A DNA stretch of 8,489 bases from Candidatus Moraniibacteriota bacterium (GCA_003157295.1 PMJF01000043.1:11496-19984); one strand, 5' to 3'; positions 1 to 6,992 are shown, counted from the first letter of the stretch. Numbers and translations are program-made. The notes: generated by a model from the letters alone, not told the origin.

Positions 1-6
1 AAGAAT

Positions 7-609
7 ATGTCTGAGATATTTTCCCAGCTTTTTGATTCCCGCACACGGGCTCGCCTTATGAAGTTTTTTATGCTCAACGACAGGCACGACTTTTCGGTGG
101 CGGAAATTGTCAAAAAAAATAAATTGACTTCTCAACAAGTGGCCGGAGAACTGACTCGAATGGAAAGGATGAGAATGATCCTTCCGCGCCTCAAGAAAGG
201 AAAAAAATATTATCGGACCAACGAAGAGTTCATTTTTTATCCGGAACTCAAAAGCTTGGTCGTAAAATCAAACACCTTGCCGGAATGCCGGAGCCTTGGC
301 CGCATCAAAGGCCTTGGGAAAATAAAACTGGCGCTTATTTCGGGCGTTTTTCTCAATTACCCAAAGAGCCAGAGCGACCTTCTCATCATTGGTGACGAAT
401 TGAGCCGGGCCAAGCTCAAGCACCTTCTCGAGAGCCTGGAGGCTGAAGTGGGAAAAGAGATCAATTATTCCGTGATGAATTCTGAAGAATTCAAATACCG
501 TACCGATATGCTGGACAAATTCATTATGGATTTCCTCGAAAGTCCTTATGAGGAAATAATCTGCAAAGTTTCTAATTTAAGGGAAATCGCGAATAGAAGA
601 CATAAATAA
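7..609 (+). CDS. Winged-HTH regulator with degenerate nucleotidyltransferase-like domain
   Basis: This is a 200-residue cytoplasmic protein with no signal peptide or membrane segment. Residues about 10-72 look like a winged helix-turn-helix: a basic first helix (SRTRARLMKFF), a recognition region around TSQQVAGELTRMERM (41-55), and a basic wing, RLKKGKKYYR (61-70). Residues about 106-130 resemble the start of a minimal nucleotidyltransferase fold, ending in SQSDLLIIGD (121-130). Compared with the usual GSxxxG...DxD pattern, the glycine-serine loop is altered (ISGVFLNYPKSQSD) and only one acidic residue of the DxD remains, so catalysis is doubtful. The likely role is DNA-binding transcriptional control, with the second domain perhaps used for ligand binding or dimerisation. 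The target is unknown. The ATG start at 7 leaves only six bases of upstream sequence, so a slightly earlier start cannot be excluded. It is separated from the next gene by a repeat-bearing gap. Confidence 0.7.
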   Translation: MSEIFSQLFDSRTRARLMKFFMLNDRHDFSVAEIVKKNKLTSQQVAGELTRMERMRMILPRLKKGKKYYRTNEEFIFYPELKSLVVKSNTLPECRSLGRIKGLGKIKLALISGVFLNYPKSQSDLLIIGDELSRAKLKHLLESLEAEVGKEINYSVMNSEEFKYRTDMLDKFIMDFLESPYEEIICKVSNLREIANRRHK

Positions 610-620
610 AAGATTTATTT

Positions 621-719
621 TCTTGTCACCCTGGCCACCGCTTTCACAATGATAAACTCCGGCCGGGATCTAGCTACATATTTTATTTTCTGGATCCTGC
701 ATCAAGTGCTGATGACAAA
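621..719. repeat. Two degenerate extragenic palindromes between the regulator and rmuC
   Basis: The gap 610-746 has no credible gene. It contains two imperfect inverted repeats. In the first, the arm at 628-636 (ACCCTGGCC) pairs with 661-669 (GGCCGGGAT) with one wobble and one mismatch around a 24-nt loop. In the second, ATCCTGCA (694-701) pairs imperfectly with TGCTGAT (707-713) around TCAAG. The second closely resembles a consensus remembered from bacterial extragenic palindromes (a CTGGATCCCGCA/TCAAG/TGCGGGATGACA-type element), with the stem decayed by a C-to-T change and a lost G. No convincing promoter for rmuC was found: TTATAT at 731-736 is a weak -10 with no well-spaced -35. The repeat assignment rests on memory and on the visible partial symmetry. 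Confidence 0.4.
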
Positions 720-746
720 AAGAGCAAGGCTTATATCCCAAAAATA

Positions 747-1883
747 ATGTCATTATTCTACTTTATAATAATCATTCTCGTAGCTATAGTCCTTGCACTT
801 GCAGGGTTTGTTTTTTCTTTAAAAAGAATGTTTGGTAAGTGGATGAAGCAATTAGTAGAGGAAAACGCAGATAAAACTATGAGTATGAGCAAGGAAATTC
901 TTTCATTGGAAAGAGAGAGAATGGGCGAGGAAATCAAATTTGAAAAAGAAAATATGTCCGAGAAAATGGCTTCCAGCAAGGAGTATATGGACAATAAAAA
1001 AGATGTAATAAAAGATCTGGTTGAAAAAATATCTCAGGATCTCGAAAAGAGCCAGAAAAAATCAGAAGAAACGAAGACGGAATTAAACACACTTAAAACA
1101 GTTATAGAAGAGCATAAAATTGCAACGGGCGGACTGAAGGAGGCAACGGACCATTTGAAAAATATTCTATCGAATAATCAGCTACGAGGTAAATATGGCG
1201 AGGAAGTGGCCGAAGACCTTTTGAAATCAGTAGGCTTTGTTAAGGGCCAGCATTATGCAGTAAATATTGAACAGGACACCGTTACTACAAGACCGGATTT
1301 CACCATGTTTCTTCCGGATAAGACGAGAATGAACATAGACGCTAAATTTCCTTTTCAATCATTGGTGAGATACCAAGAAGCTAAGTCGGAACTGGAGAAA
1401 AACCGTTATTTAAGGGAATTTACAACTGATGTCAAACAAAAGGTTAAGCAGGTTGCCACTCGAGATTATATTAACCCAGAGGAGAATACCGTTGATTTTG
1501 TGATTCTTTTTGTTCCGAATGAAATGATATTCAGTTTTATTTATGATAAGTTGCATGAGGTCTGGAATGACGCGATGAAACAAAAAGTTATATTGGCGGG
1601 TCCATTCAGCTTCACAGCAATTCTAAGGATGGTATTCCAGTCATATAAAAATTTTTCATATCAAAAAAATTTACACTCTATTATTAAATTGATCAATTCG
1701 TTTACAAAAGAGTATGAAAGTTTTAGTAGTGAGTTGGACACTCTCGGCAAAAGAATTCAATCGGTTGAGTCACAATATAATACTGTTTCCGTTACTCGAA
1801 CGAAAAAATTGACCAGCGTTGTGGAGAAAATTAAGAGCGAGGATATTCTTCTTGAAACTAAAAATAGCGAATTAATCGAGTAA
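747..1883 (+). CDS. rmuC: RmuC-family DNA recombination protein
   Basis: RmuC proteins limit recombination between inverted repeats and carry a PD-(D/E)XK nuclease-like core; biochemical activity of the family is still poorly defined. Here residues 5-25 form an N-terminal membrane anchor. Residues about 35-140 are a long charged coiled coil. Residues about 143-340 hold the RmuC core: RGKYGEEVAEDLL (147-159), RPDF with D184, and IDAKFPF with D198 and K200, giving the D...DxK arrangement. VDFVILFVPNEM (249-260) and the VILAGPFSFTAILRM block (281-295) are typical of the family. The length of 378 aa is normal for RmuC. The ATG at 747 places the hydrophobic anchor right at the N-terminus, which is the usual architecture. 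The gene is visibly more AT-rich than the downstream glycosyltransferase gene, and it follows a repeat-bearing gap, so acquisition by transfer is possible. It ends 6 nt before the next gene. Confidence 0.95.
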   Translation: MSLFYFIIIILVAIVLALAGFVFSLKRMFGKWMKQLVEENADKTMSMSKEILSLERERMGEEIKFEKENMSEKMASSKEYMDNKKDVIKDLVEKISQDLEKSQKKSEETKTELNTLKTVIEEHKIATGGLKEATDHLKNILSNNQLRGKYGEEVAEDLLKSVGFVKGQHYAVNIEQDTVTTRPDFTMFLPDKTRMNIDAKFPFQSLVRYQEAKSELEKNRYLREFTTDVKQKVKQVATRDYINPEENTVDFVILFVPNEMIFSFIYDKLHEVWNDAMKQKVILAGPFSFTAILRMVFQSYKNFSYQKNLHSIIKLINSFTKEYESFSSELDTLGKRIQSVESQYNTVSVTRTKKLTSVVEKIKSEDILLETKNSELIE

Positions 1884-1889
1884 ATCTCA

Positions 1890-2282
1890 GTGATTGAACA
1901 ATGGAAAACAAATTTTAGGGAGAAAGCCAAATCTTTTTTTTGGCATGGATATTGGACCGATCCGGTGATATTTTTTTCTTTGGTTTTGGCAATTTTGGCG
2001 AACCTCGGAATCTGGGCAGCGCTTCACTTTACGGTTATTGCGACCGATCAGCCGATCATTCTCCACTATAATGTTTATTTTGGCGTTGATTCCATAGGAG
2101 ACTGGCGAAATATTTTCGTTATGCCGGCTATAGCGATCCTGATCTTTTTGGTCAATCTGATCCTCTCCCGTTTTTTTTATTATAAAGAGCGTCTGGTTTC
2201 CTATCTCTTCGCGGGCATGGGACTTCTTGCCCAGCTTCTTATGGCGGTTGGCGTGATCAGCGTGATAATAATAAATTTTTAA
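1890..2282 (+). CDS. Small three-helix membrane protein of unknown function
   Basis: This 130-residue protein is not assignable to a family I can name. It has a short amphipathic N-terminus (about 1-25), then three hydrophobic segments at about 26-50, 75-93 and 101-128. The loop between the first and second holds a distinctive GVDSIGDW motif (about 65-72), which I loosely remember from small proteins next to glycosyltransferases in CPR genomes. The start is GTG at 1890. There is no in-frame ATG near the N-terminus, and the rmuC stop lies just upstream in the same frame, so a longer start is impossible. It lies 8 nt before the family 2 glycosyltransferase gene, suggesting co-transcription and perhaps a role as membrane partner of that enzyme or of the lipid-linked pathway. 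That role is inference from context only. Confidence 0.75.
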   Translation: MIEQWKTNFREKAKSFFWHGYWTDPVIFFSLVLAILANLGIWAALHFTVIATDQPIILHYNVYFGVDSIGDWRNIFVMPAIAILIFLVNLILSRFFYYKERLVSYLFAGMGLLAQLLMAVGVISVIIINF

Positions 2283-2290
2283 ACTGCGCA

Positions 2291-3997
2291 ATGAACAATT
2301 TCCATTATCCCGATCCGCGCACAACCGATCCGAGAGAACGCCGCTGGCAGAGATTTTTTGAAGTGATACCCGGTATCATCGCCTGGTTCACTCTTCTTGG
2401 CATGTTCATATTTTCTTTTCTTGTTCCGCTCTGGGTGGCTGTTTTTATCATTGCCTTTGATATTTATTGGCTTTATCGCACGATCTATATTTCCGCTTAT
2501 TCGATAGTCGCCTTTCGAAAAATGAAACGCCATGAGAGAATAAACTGGTTTGAAGTTTGCCAAAAGATCATCGAACCGGAAAAATATTGGAAAGAGGTTT
2601 CAGAGGAGGCGCAAAATGCAAAAAGAGCCTGCCGAAAAAAGCGCTGGAAATTGTTCTCGGAAGAAAAAAGAATGTGTAAGAAAAAATTAGGCACTATTCT
2701 GGAACTCCGAAAAGAAATAGGCGAAGTCCTCAAAAGGGACCCAAAAAAAATGTTTCGCTGGGAGGAAGTTTATCATGTCGTGATGCTTCCGACCGCCAAC
2801 GAGGGGGTGGAAATAATCGAGCCGGCTATCCAAGCGTTGGTTGATTCTGATTACCCAAATGACAAATTCATTGTACTTTTTGCGACGGAAGAAAGAGAAG
2901 ACAGGGAAAAAAGAGAAAATAAAGTGAACTATCTCAAAAATAAATTTGGAAAAACTTTTCTTGATTTTATCGTAACGGTTCATCGAGTGGCGCCGGGAGA
3001 AATGAAAATGAAATCGTCAAACACGACTTTTGCCGCGAAAGAGCTCAAAAAATATCTGGAAGAAAAAAATATTCCGTTTGAAAAAGTGATCCTTTCCAAT
3101 TTTGATTGCGACACCTGCGTCCATCCCCAGTATTTTGCGGCTCTTACTTTCAGATATATTACCGAGCCGAAGCGGCTCAACTTTGCCTACCAACCTCTTC
3201 CGATGTACCACAACAATATTTGGGACACGAATGCCTTTGTCCGAATTATTGTGACCGGCTCATCCTTTTGGCATATGGTGGAGGCGATGCGGCCGGAGCA
3301 TATGGTGACATTTTCTTCCCATTCAGAAGCTTTCCAGACGATCGTGAATGTCGATTATTGGCCGGTAAACGTGATCTCGGAGGATAGCGTTATTTTTTGG
3401 AAAGCCTATACCTACTTCAACGGTGATTACGAGGTAAAGCCGATCTATCTGCCGGTGTCACTTGATGCCGTTTTGGCGAGTACCTATTGGCAGACCATTG
3501 TCAATCAGTATAACCAGAAAAGAAGGTGGGCCTATGGAATAGAAAATTTTGCCTTGCTTGGAAGGGCGTTTTTAGGAAATAAAAAAATAGGCTGGGGGAA
3601 AAAGATCCGCCATCTTTTCATAATGCTGGAGGGTCATTGGTCGTGGGCGACAAACTCTTTCATTATCGCTCTTCTCGGGTGGCTGCCGGTGATCATCGGC
3701 GGACATGAATTCAATCAAAGCGTTTTGGCCCATAATCTGCCTTATCTCACGAGGTATCTCATGAACGCAGCCCTTATCGGGCTTATCGTTTCCATGTTTT
3801 TGAGCCTAATGTTGCTTCCTCCGCGTCCGGCCAGATATTCCCGAAAGAAATATATCTACATGTTTCTTCAGTGGTTTCTAGTCCCGATCACCGCACCTTT
3901 TCTCGGTGCTATGCCGGCTGTCGATTCCCAGACCCGAATCCTGCTTGGTAAATATTTCGGTGAATTTTGGGTGACGGAAAAAGTTAGGAAAAAGTAA
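2291..3997 (+). CDS. Membrane family 2 glycosyltransferase, cellulose-synthase-like
   Basis: This is a 568-residue processive-type GT2 enzyme of the inner membrane, expected to transfer sugars from nucleotide-sugar donors to a growing glycan. Two N-terminal membrane helices lie at about 26-48 and 49-68. A Lys/Arg-rich linker follows (about 75-155). The GT-A domain begins at VVMLPTANEG (163-172). Its key motifs are visible: FDCD with D272 and D274 (the metal-binding DxD), SED with D365 (the likely catalytic base), and QKRRW (409-413), the Q(Q/R)xRW signature of cellulose synthase-like and hyaluronan synthase-like enzymes. Hydrophobic segments at about 449-470, 484-510 and 521-541 form the C-terminal membrane part. 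The ATG at 2291 comes 8 nt after the small membrane protein gene, and the stop abuts the ATG of the GT4 gene. Donor and product cannot be read from the sequence. Confidence 0.93.
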   Translation: MNNFHYPDPRTTDPRERRWQRFFEVIPGIIAWFTLLGMFIFSFLVPLWVAVFIIAFDIYWLYRTIYISAYSIVAFRKMKRHERINWFEVCQKIIEPEKYWKEVSEEAQNAKRACRKKRWKLFSEEKRMCKKKLGTILELRKEIGEVLKRDPKKMFRWEEVYHVVMLPTANEGVEIIEPAIQALVDSDYPNDKFIVLFATEEREDREKRENKVNYLKNKFGKTFLDFIVTVHRVAPGEMKMKSSNTTFAAKELKKYLEEKNIPFEKVILSNFDCDTCVHPQYFAALTFRYITEPKRLNFAYQPLPMYHNNIWDTNAFVRIIVTGSSFWHMVEAMRPEHMVTFSSHSEAFQTIVNVDYWPVNVISEDSVIFWKAYTYFNGDYEVKPIYLPVSLDAVLASTYWQTIVNQYNQKRRWAYGIENFALLGRAFLGNKKIGWGKKIRHLFIMLEGHWSWATNSFIIALLGWLPVIIGGHEFNQSVLAHNLPYLTRYLMNAALIGLIVSMFLSLMLLPPRPARYSRKKYIYMFLQWFLVPITAPFLGAMPAVDSQTRILLGKYFGEFWVTEKVRKK

Positions 3998-4969
3998 ATG
4001 GAGAAATATTTATTGCCCTTTTTTTATTCCTTTGCCTTATCAATACTGCTGATCTCTTTTTTGTTGTGGATCGGCAAAAAGCAAAGCTTGCAGGCGATCA
4101 AGCGCTTTGGCGGAGTGGCGGTGATCCTTGTCTTTGTTTTGTTGGTCATATTCAACAAGGACCTGGTAATGACCAAACCAATTCTGGGAATATTGGCCGG
4201 CGGGATATTAATTCTCATACTTGGCCTTTGGGACGACATAAAAAGCCTTAATTGGAAAACACAGCTGCTCTTTCAAATAGCAGTTGCTCTTACGGCCATT
4301 TCCTTTGGTGTAAAGAGCGGATATATTTCCAATCCTTTTGGAAGCGCCGTTAATCTTGAAAATCCGCTGGTATATTTACCCATATTTACTTTATATTTTT
4401 TACTTTTCATCAATTCGCTCAACTGGCTGGACGGGATCGACGGATTGAGCGGCAGCGTATCCTTGGTGGTGCTTGGGACGATCTTTCTCTTGAGCTTTAA
4501 GCCCGAAGTAAACCAGCCGGCAACAGCCATTTTAAGCGCTATTTCCGGCGGGGCGGTACTGGGATTTCTGGTTTTAAACTGGAGTCCTGCCAAGATCTTG
4601 GCAGGGACAACCGGTGCCTGGTTTTTCGGATTTATTCTAGCCAGTCTTTCTATTTTTGCCGGAGCAAAGATCGCCACGGTTCTGATGGTGGCGATCATTC
4701 CCATTCTGGATTTTATGAGGGTCATCTGGGAAAGATATCGGGCGGGCCAGCCGATATTTTTAGCGGATAAGGACAGACATCTTCATTTCAGGCTCTTGAA
4801 AACGGGATTTAGGGAAAAGAGTGTAGTATTTTTCGTTTGTTCGGCCAGCCTGTTGATCGGAGCGGCGGCTCTTTATTTGAAAGCATCGGGAAAATTAGCT
4901 ATAATGGCACTGGTGATCATAATTTATTCATTTTTCTTTATTGTATGGCCAAAAAAACAAAAATTATAA
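3998..4969 (+). CDS. WecA/MraY-family polyprenyl-phosphate sugar-1-phosphate transferase
   Basis: This 323-residue polytopic enzyme (GT family 4) should transfer a sugar-1-phosphate from a UDP-sugar to undecaprenyl phosphate, starting a lipid-linked glycan. Family motifs are present: GLWDD with D79 and D80, NSLNWLDGIDGL (139-150) with D145 and D148, and the cytoplasmic DRHLHFR (259-265) HxH-type loop. About ten hydrophobic helices are visible. One position is odd. The (F/M)GD-x-GS motif, whose Asp is important in MraY, reads AGTTGAWFFGF (202-212), so threonine replaces that Asp. The HLHFR loop fits WecA/TagO-type enzymes better than true MraY. The ATG at 3998 directly follows the preceding TAA, with AGGA at 3986-3989 as a well-spaced ribosome site. 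It sits beside the GT2 gene, suggesting a shared glycan pathway. Confidence 0.9.
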   Translation: MEKYLLPFFYSFALSILLISFLLWIGKKQSLQAIKRFGGVAVILVFVLLVIFNKDLVMTKPILGILAGGILILILGLWDDIKSLNWKTQLLFQIAVALTAISFGVKSGYISNPFGSAVNLENPLVYLPIFTLYFLLFINSLNWLDGIDGLSGSVSLVVLGTIFLLSFKPEVNQPATAILSAISGGAVLGFLVLNWSPAKILAGTTGAWFFGFILASLSIFAGAKIATVLMVAIIPILDFMRVIWERYRAGQPIFLADKDRHLHFRLLKTGFREKSVVFFVCSASLLIGAAALYLKASGKLAIMALVIIIYSFFFIVWPKKQKL

Positions 4970-5403
4970 TATTCTCGTCTTTGATACTGTTTGGGATAAT
5001 ATTGATTTTTTTGAATTACATGTTCAGCGAGATTTATTCAACTTCTGGCAATCCGATCAAGAAAGTTTATTTCAAGAACACTTTTATCAAGGCGGAGGTG
5101 GTGAGCGATCAAAAAAAAATAGAAATGGGCCTTGGGGGGAGAAAGGATCTTCCGGAAGGAAGAGGAATGCTCTTTTTGATGCCCAAAGCGGATTATTTGC
5201 GCTTTTGGATGAAGGGAATGCAATTTTCGATCGACATAATCTGGATCGAGCAGGGCCGGGTTGTCGGGTGCGAGAAAAATATTTCTCCCAAAGACGAGCG
5301 AATATTTACTTCGCCGACCATGGCAGGCCTTGTGCTTGAGACGCCGGCTGGTTTTTGCGACAAATATAACATTTCTGTCAACGATGCGATAGTAATACGG
5401 TAG
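4945..5403 (+). CDS. Membrane-anchored DUF192 protein
   Basis: This is a 152-residue protein with an N-terminal basic stretch (AKKTK) and a hydrophobic anchor at about 7-27, then a DUF192 domain at about 38-151 that would face outside the membrane. Typical DUF192 features are seen: KAEVVSDQKKIEMGLGGR (49-66), EGRGMLFLMP (71-80), FWMKGMQFSIDIIWI (87-101), the EKNISP turn (110-115) and VLETPAGF (130-137). The family is widespread; its biochemical function is not established. The ATG at 4945 is chosen because it places the anchor at the N-terminus. A longer open frame extends upstream, but it would overlap the GT4 gene by about 130 nt, while this start overlaps it by 25 nt. That overlap suggests translational coupling and membership of the envelope operon, although a functional link is not shown. 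Confidence 0.88.
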   Translation: MAKKTKIIIFSSLILFGIILIFLNYMFSEIYSTSGNPIKKVYFKNTFIKAEVVSDQKKIEMGLGGRKDLPEGRGMLFLMPKADYLRFWMKGMQFSIDIIWIEQGRVVGCEKNISPKDERIFTSPTMAGLVLETPAGFCDKYNISVNDAIVIR

Positions 5404-5433
5404 TTTACGAAGACGAACAGGATCTAACGGGTC

Positions 5434-5458
5434 AGGCTTGCCTAAATAAAAGCCTTTT
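5434..5458 (+). terminator. Weak candidate terminator after the DUF192 gene
   Basis: AGGCTT (5434-5439) pairs with AAGCCT (5450-5455) around a 10-nt loop, followed by a short T run (5455-5458). The stem is only 6 bp and the T tract is short, so termination would be inefficient at best. It lies in the 93-nt gap (5404-5496), the largest break between the envelope cluster and the next pair of genes, where a transcript boundary is plausible. Immediately after it, GCTAG (5459-5463) and CTAGC (5468-5472) form a small perfect palindrome of unknown meaning. No convincing promoter was found in this gap. Confidence 0.3.
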
Positions 5459-5496
5459 GCTAGACTGCTAGCGCTAAGTTGTAAGAAACTTTATTT

Positions 5497-5787
5497 ATGA
5501 AAGAATCAATGGTTAAGTTTATAAAGAAAATCAGGGTAAATGAGAAATCTATCAATTTTCTGCTTATTTTCATTTTAGGTTTTCTGGTTGGGGTGGCAGT
5601 AAAAACGGAGGCAAAAAAGAGGATAACCATAGGCTATAATGATTACCAGGTTAGCGGATTGAAACAGGGATTTGATCTGATGAATAAAACCGCGCAACCG
5701 GCAGCAAGCAATACTCCGCCTCAGTCCGATAATGGCGCTAGTGGCAATCCCGACAATGGCAATAGCGGAAATGTCCCACCGCAATAA
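5497..5787 (+). CDS. Small single-pass membrane protein with disordered tail
   Basis: I do not recognise this 96-residue protein. It has a basic N-terminus, one hydrophobic segment at about 18-36 (signal anchor), then a short block, KKRITIGYNDYQVSGLKQGF (40-59), which looks like the only conserved or folded part. The tail from about 65 to 96 is rich in Asn, Gly, Pro, Ser and Gln and has an internal NG/GN/DN periodicity typical of a disordered extracellular linker. The N-in, C-out topology follows from the positive charges. The ATG at 5497 is used; an ATG at 5509 would remove only four residues. It lies 45 nt upstream of the tandem thioredoxin-fold protein, so the two may be co-expressed at the cell surface. 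Confidence 0.65.
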   Translation: MKESMVKFIKKIRVNEKSINFLLIFILGFLVGVAVKTEAKKRITIGYNDYQVSGLKQGFDLMNKTAQPAASNTPPQSDNGASGNPDNGNSGNVPPQ

Positions 5788-5832
5788 AACAGAATTTTAA
5801 GATAATGAATATTAAGCTTTAATTATTTGAAA

Positions 5833-6936
5833 ATGGACGAAAAAAAAGAGGAAAAAGTGGCATCTGACATGCCGATCGAAAAAAAGGAGGAAGAAAAAAA
5901 TTCTGTAGCAAAAGAAAAAAACGAACAACCATCGAAAAAGAAGTTAAAAAACTATGTTTCGATCATTATTCTGCTCGCCGGGCTTCTCGTAGGCAGCATT
6001 TTTGTCGACGTGGCGCAATTTTTCAGCCATCAGGGAGTATCTCCCCGCGTCCTCAGGGATCTGGACATCTTTCCTTTTGAAGGAAAAACTTGGGTAGCCT
6101 TTAATGAGCCGGTAGTGAACGTCCAGGTGGTAACTGACAGTAAATGTGAAGCTTGCGACCCGACCGAACCGCTCAAGTGGCTGAAGCGCGTTATGCCGAC
6201 ACTTCTCGCAAAAAAAGTGGAAATTGACTCTACGGAGGGGAAAAGCTTAGTTTCCCAGTTCAAGATAAAAAATATTCCTTCTTTTATATTTGACGAAAGC
6301 GTGACAAAGACCGATGTTTATTCACAGGCTCAGGCAATTTTCTCGAAAGAGGGGAACAATTACTTGATGGACACGAATCAAGTTGGGATCAAGCCAGGGA
6401 AATTCCTGGAAACTCCAACGGCCTCTGATGATGACGCCCAAGTCGGTCCGAAAGATGCAAAGGTCAAGATGATTCTCTTCAGCGATTTTCAGTGCCCTTA
6501 TTGCAAAACTTTTTATGACACGTTTAAGCAGGCAACCAAGGATTACGGTGACCGGGTATTGTTCGTCTTCAAACATGTTCCGCTTGATTTTCACAAGCAA
6601 GCTATGAACGCGGCGATGGCGGGAGAATGCGCCCAGGAGCAGGGAAAGTTTTGGGTAATGTCGGACAAGCTTTATGCGGCCCAAGCCGATTGGAGCAATA
6701 CCGACGGAACGGCGAAATTCAAAACATACGCGGCACAGCTTGGCCTGAATGCAGCAACGTTCAATAAGTGTATGGATGATTCCAAATATAAGGATAAAAT
6801 AGCAGCCGATCAGGCCGAGGCTCAGAATTTTGGAATTTCCGGCACACCCTCCTTCTTTGTGGACGACCAGTTTTTCGGCGGTCTTGTTACTTATGACCAA
6901 TTAAAGAAAACTCTGGACGGAGAGCTGGCTAAATAG
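5833..6936 (+). CDS. Membrane-anchored protein with two thioredoxin-fold domains (DsbA family)
   Basis: This 367-residue protein is predicted to catalyse thiol-disulfide exchange outside the membrane. Residues 1-40 are a Lys/Glu-rich disordered cytoplasmic tail and 41-60 a membrane anchor. The first thioredoxin-like domain (about 85-185) carries CEAC (C105, C108) and a cis-proline-type loop, KNIPSF (P149). The second (about 205-365) is DsbA/DSBA-like, with FSDFQCPYC (C221, C224), a helical insert (about 255-325) holding two further cysteines (C266, C313), and the cis-Pro loop SGTPSFFVD (P339). Both CXXC motifs are intact, so the two domains may form a relay or have separate substrates. The ATG at 5833 is preferred; an in-frame TTG at 5827 adds only two residues. 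No VKOR or DsbD partner is visible here. A strong terminator follows. Confidence 0.92.
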   Translation: MDEKKEEKVASDMPIEKKEEEKNSVAKEKNEQPSKKKLKNYVSIIILLAGLLVGSIFVDVAQFFSHQGVSPRVLRDLDIFPFEGKTWVAFNEPVVNVQVVTDSKCEACDPTEPLKWLKRVMPTLLAKKVEIDSTEGKSLVSQFKIKNIPSFIFDESVTKTDVYSQAQAIFSKEGNNYLMDTNQVGIKPGKFLETPTASDDDAQVGPKDAKVKMILFSDFQCPYCKTFYDTFKQATKDYGDRVLFVFKHVPLDFHKQAMNAAMAGECAQEQGKFWVMSDKLYAAQADWSNTDGTAKFKTYAAQLGLNAATFNKCMDDSKYKDKIAADQAEAQNFGISGTPSFFVDDQFFGGLVTYDQLKKTLDGELAK

Positions 6937-6946
6937 TTTTTAGCCA
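6926..6946 (+). other. Hairpin spanning the stop codon of the thioredoxin-fold gene
   Basis: TGGCTAAA (6926-6933) is perfectly complementary to TTTAGCCA (6939-6946). This gives an 8-bp stem whose 5-nt loop contains the TAG stop codon (6934-6936). There is no T tract after it, so it is not itself a standard terminator. It may stabilise the mRNA 3' end or act together with the terminator 13 nt downstream. Confidence 0.45.
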
Positions 6947-6958
6947 AAATCTTTATCG

Positions 6959-6992
6959 AAACTCGGCTTCTTGTTTGAAGCCGAGTTTTTTT
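6959..6992 (+). terminator. Strong intrinsic terminator after the DsbA-like gene
   Basis: AAACTCGGCTTC (6959-6970) and GAAGCCGAGTTT (6977-6988) form a perfect 12-bp stem with a TTGTTT loop, followed by an uninterrupted T run (6986-6992). This is a textbook rho-independent terminator on the + strand. The stem is symmetric and preceded by a few As, but the A run is too short for a confident bidirectional call. It separates the thioredoxin-fold transcript from the oxidoreductase operon. Confidence 0.92.

Noticed and set aside
1887..2324. Antisense frame (145 codons) opposite the three-helix protein
   Set aside because: The product is low in hydrophobic order and unusually rich in Asn, Arg, Lys and His. 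The + strand frame makes a sensible membrane protein with operon spacing.
4273..4725. Antisense frame (150 codons) opposite the GT4 gene
   Set aside because: It is a shadow of the GT4 coding sequence, which carries all expected motifs on the + strand.
4837..4944. Upstream extension of the DUF192 protein by 36 residues
   Set aside because: It would overlap the GT4 gene by about 130 nt and bury the hydrophobic anchor inside the protein; the ATG at 4945 gives normal architecture.
5827..5832. TTG start for the thioredoxin-fold protein
   Set aside because: It adds only two residues, and an ATG is available at 5833; neither has a Shine-Dalgarno sequence to favour it.
6322..6900. Long antisense open frame (192 codons) opposite the DsbA-like gene
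   Set aside because: It lies wholly inside a gene with clear domain motifs on the other strand, and its translation shows no recognisable domain.
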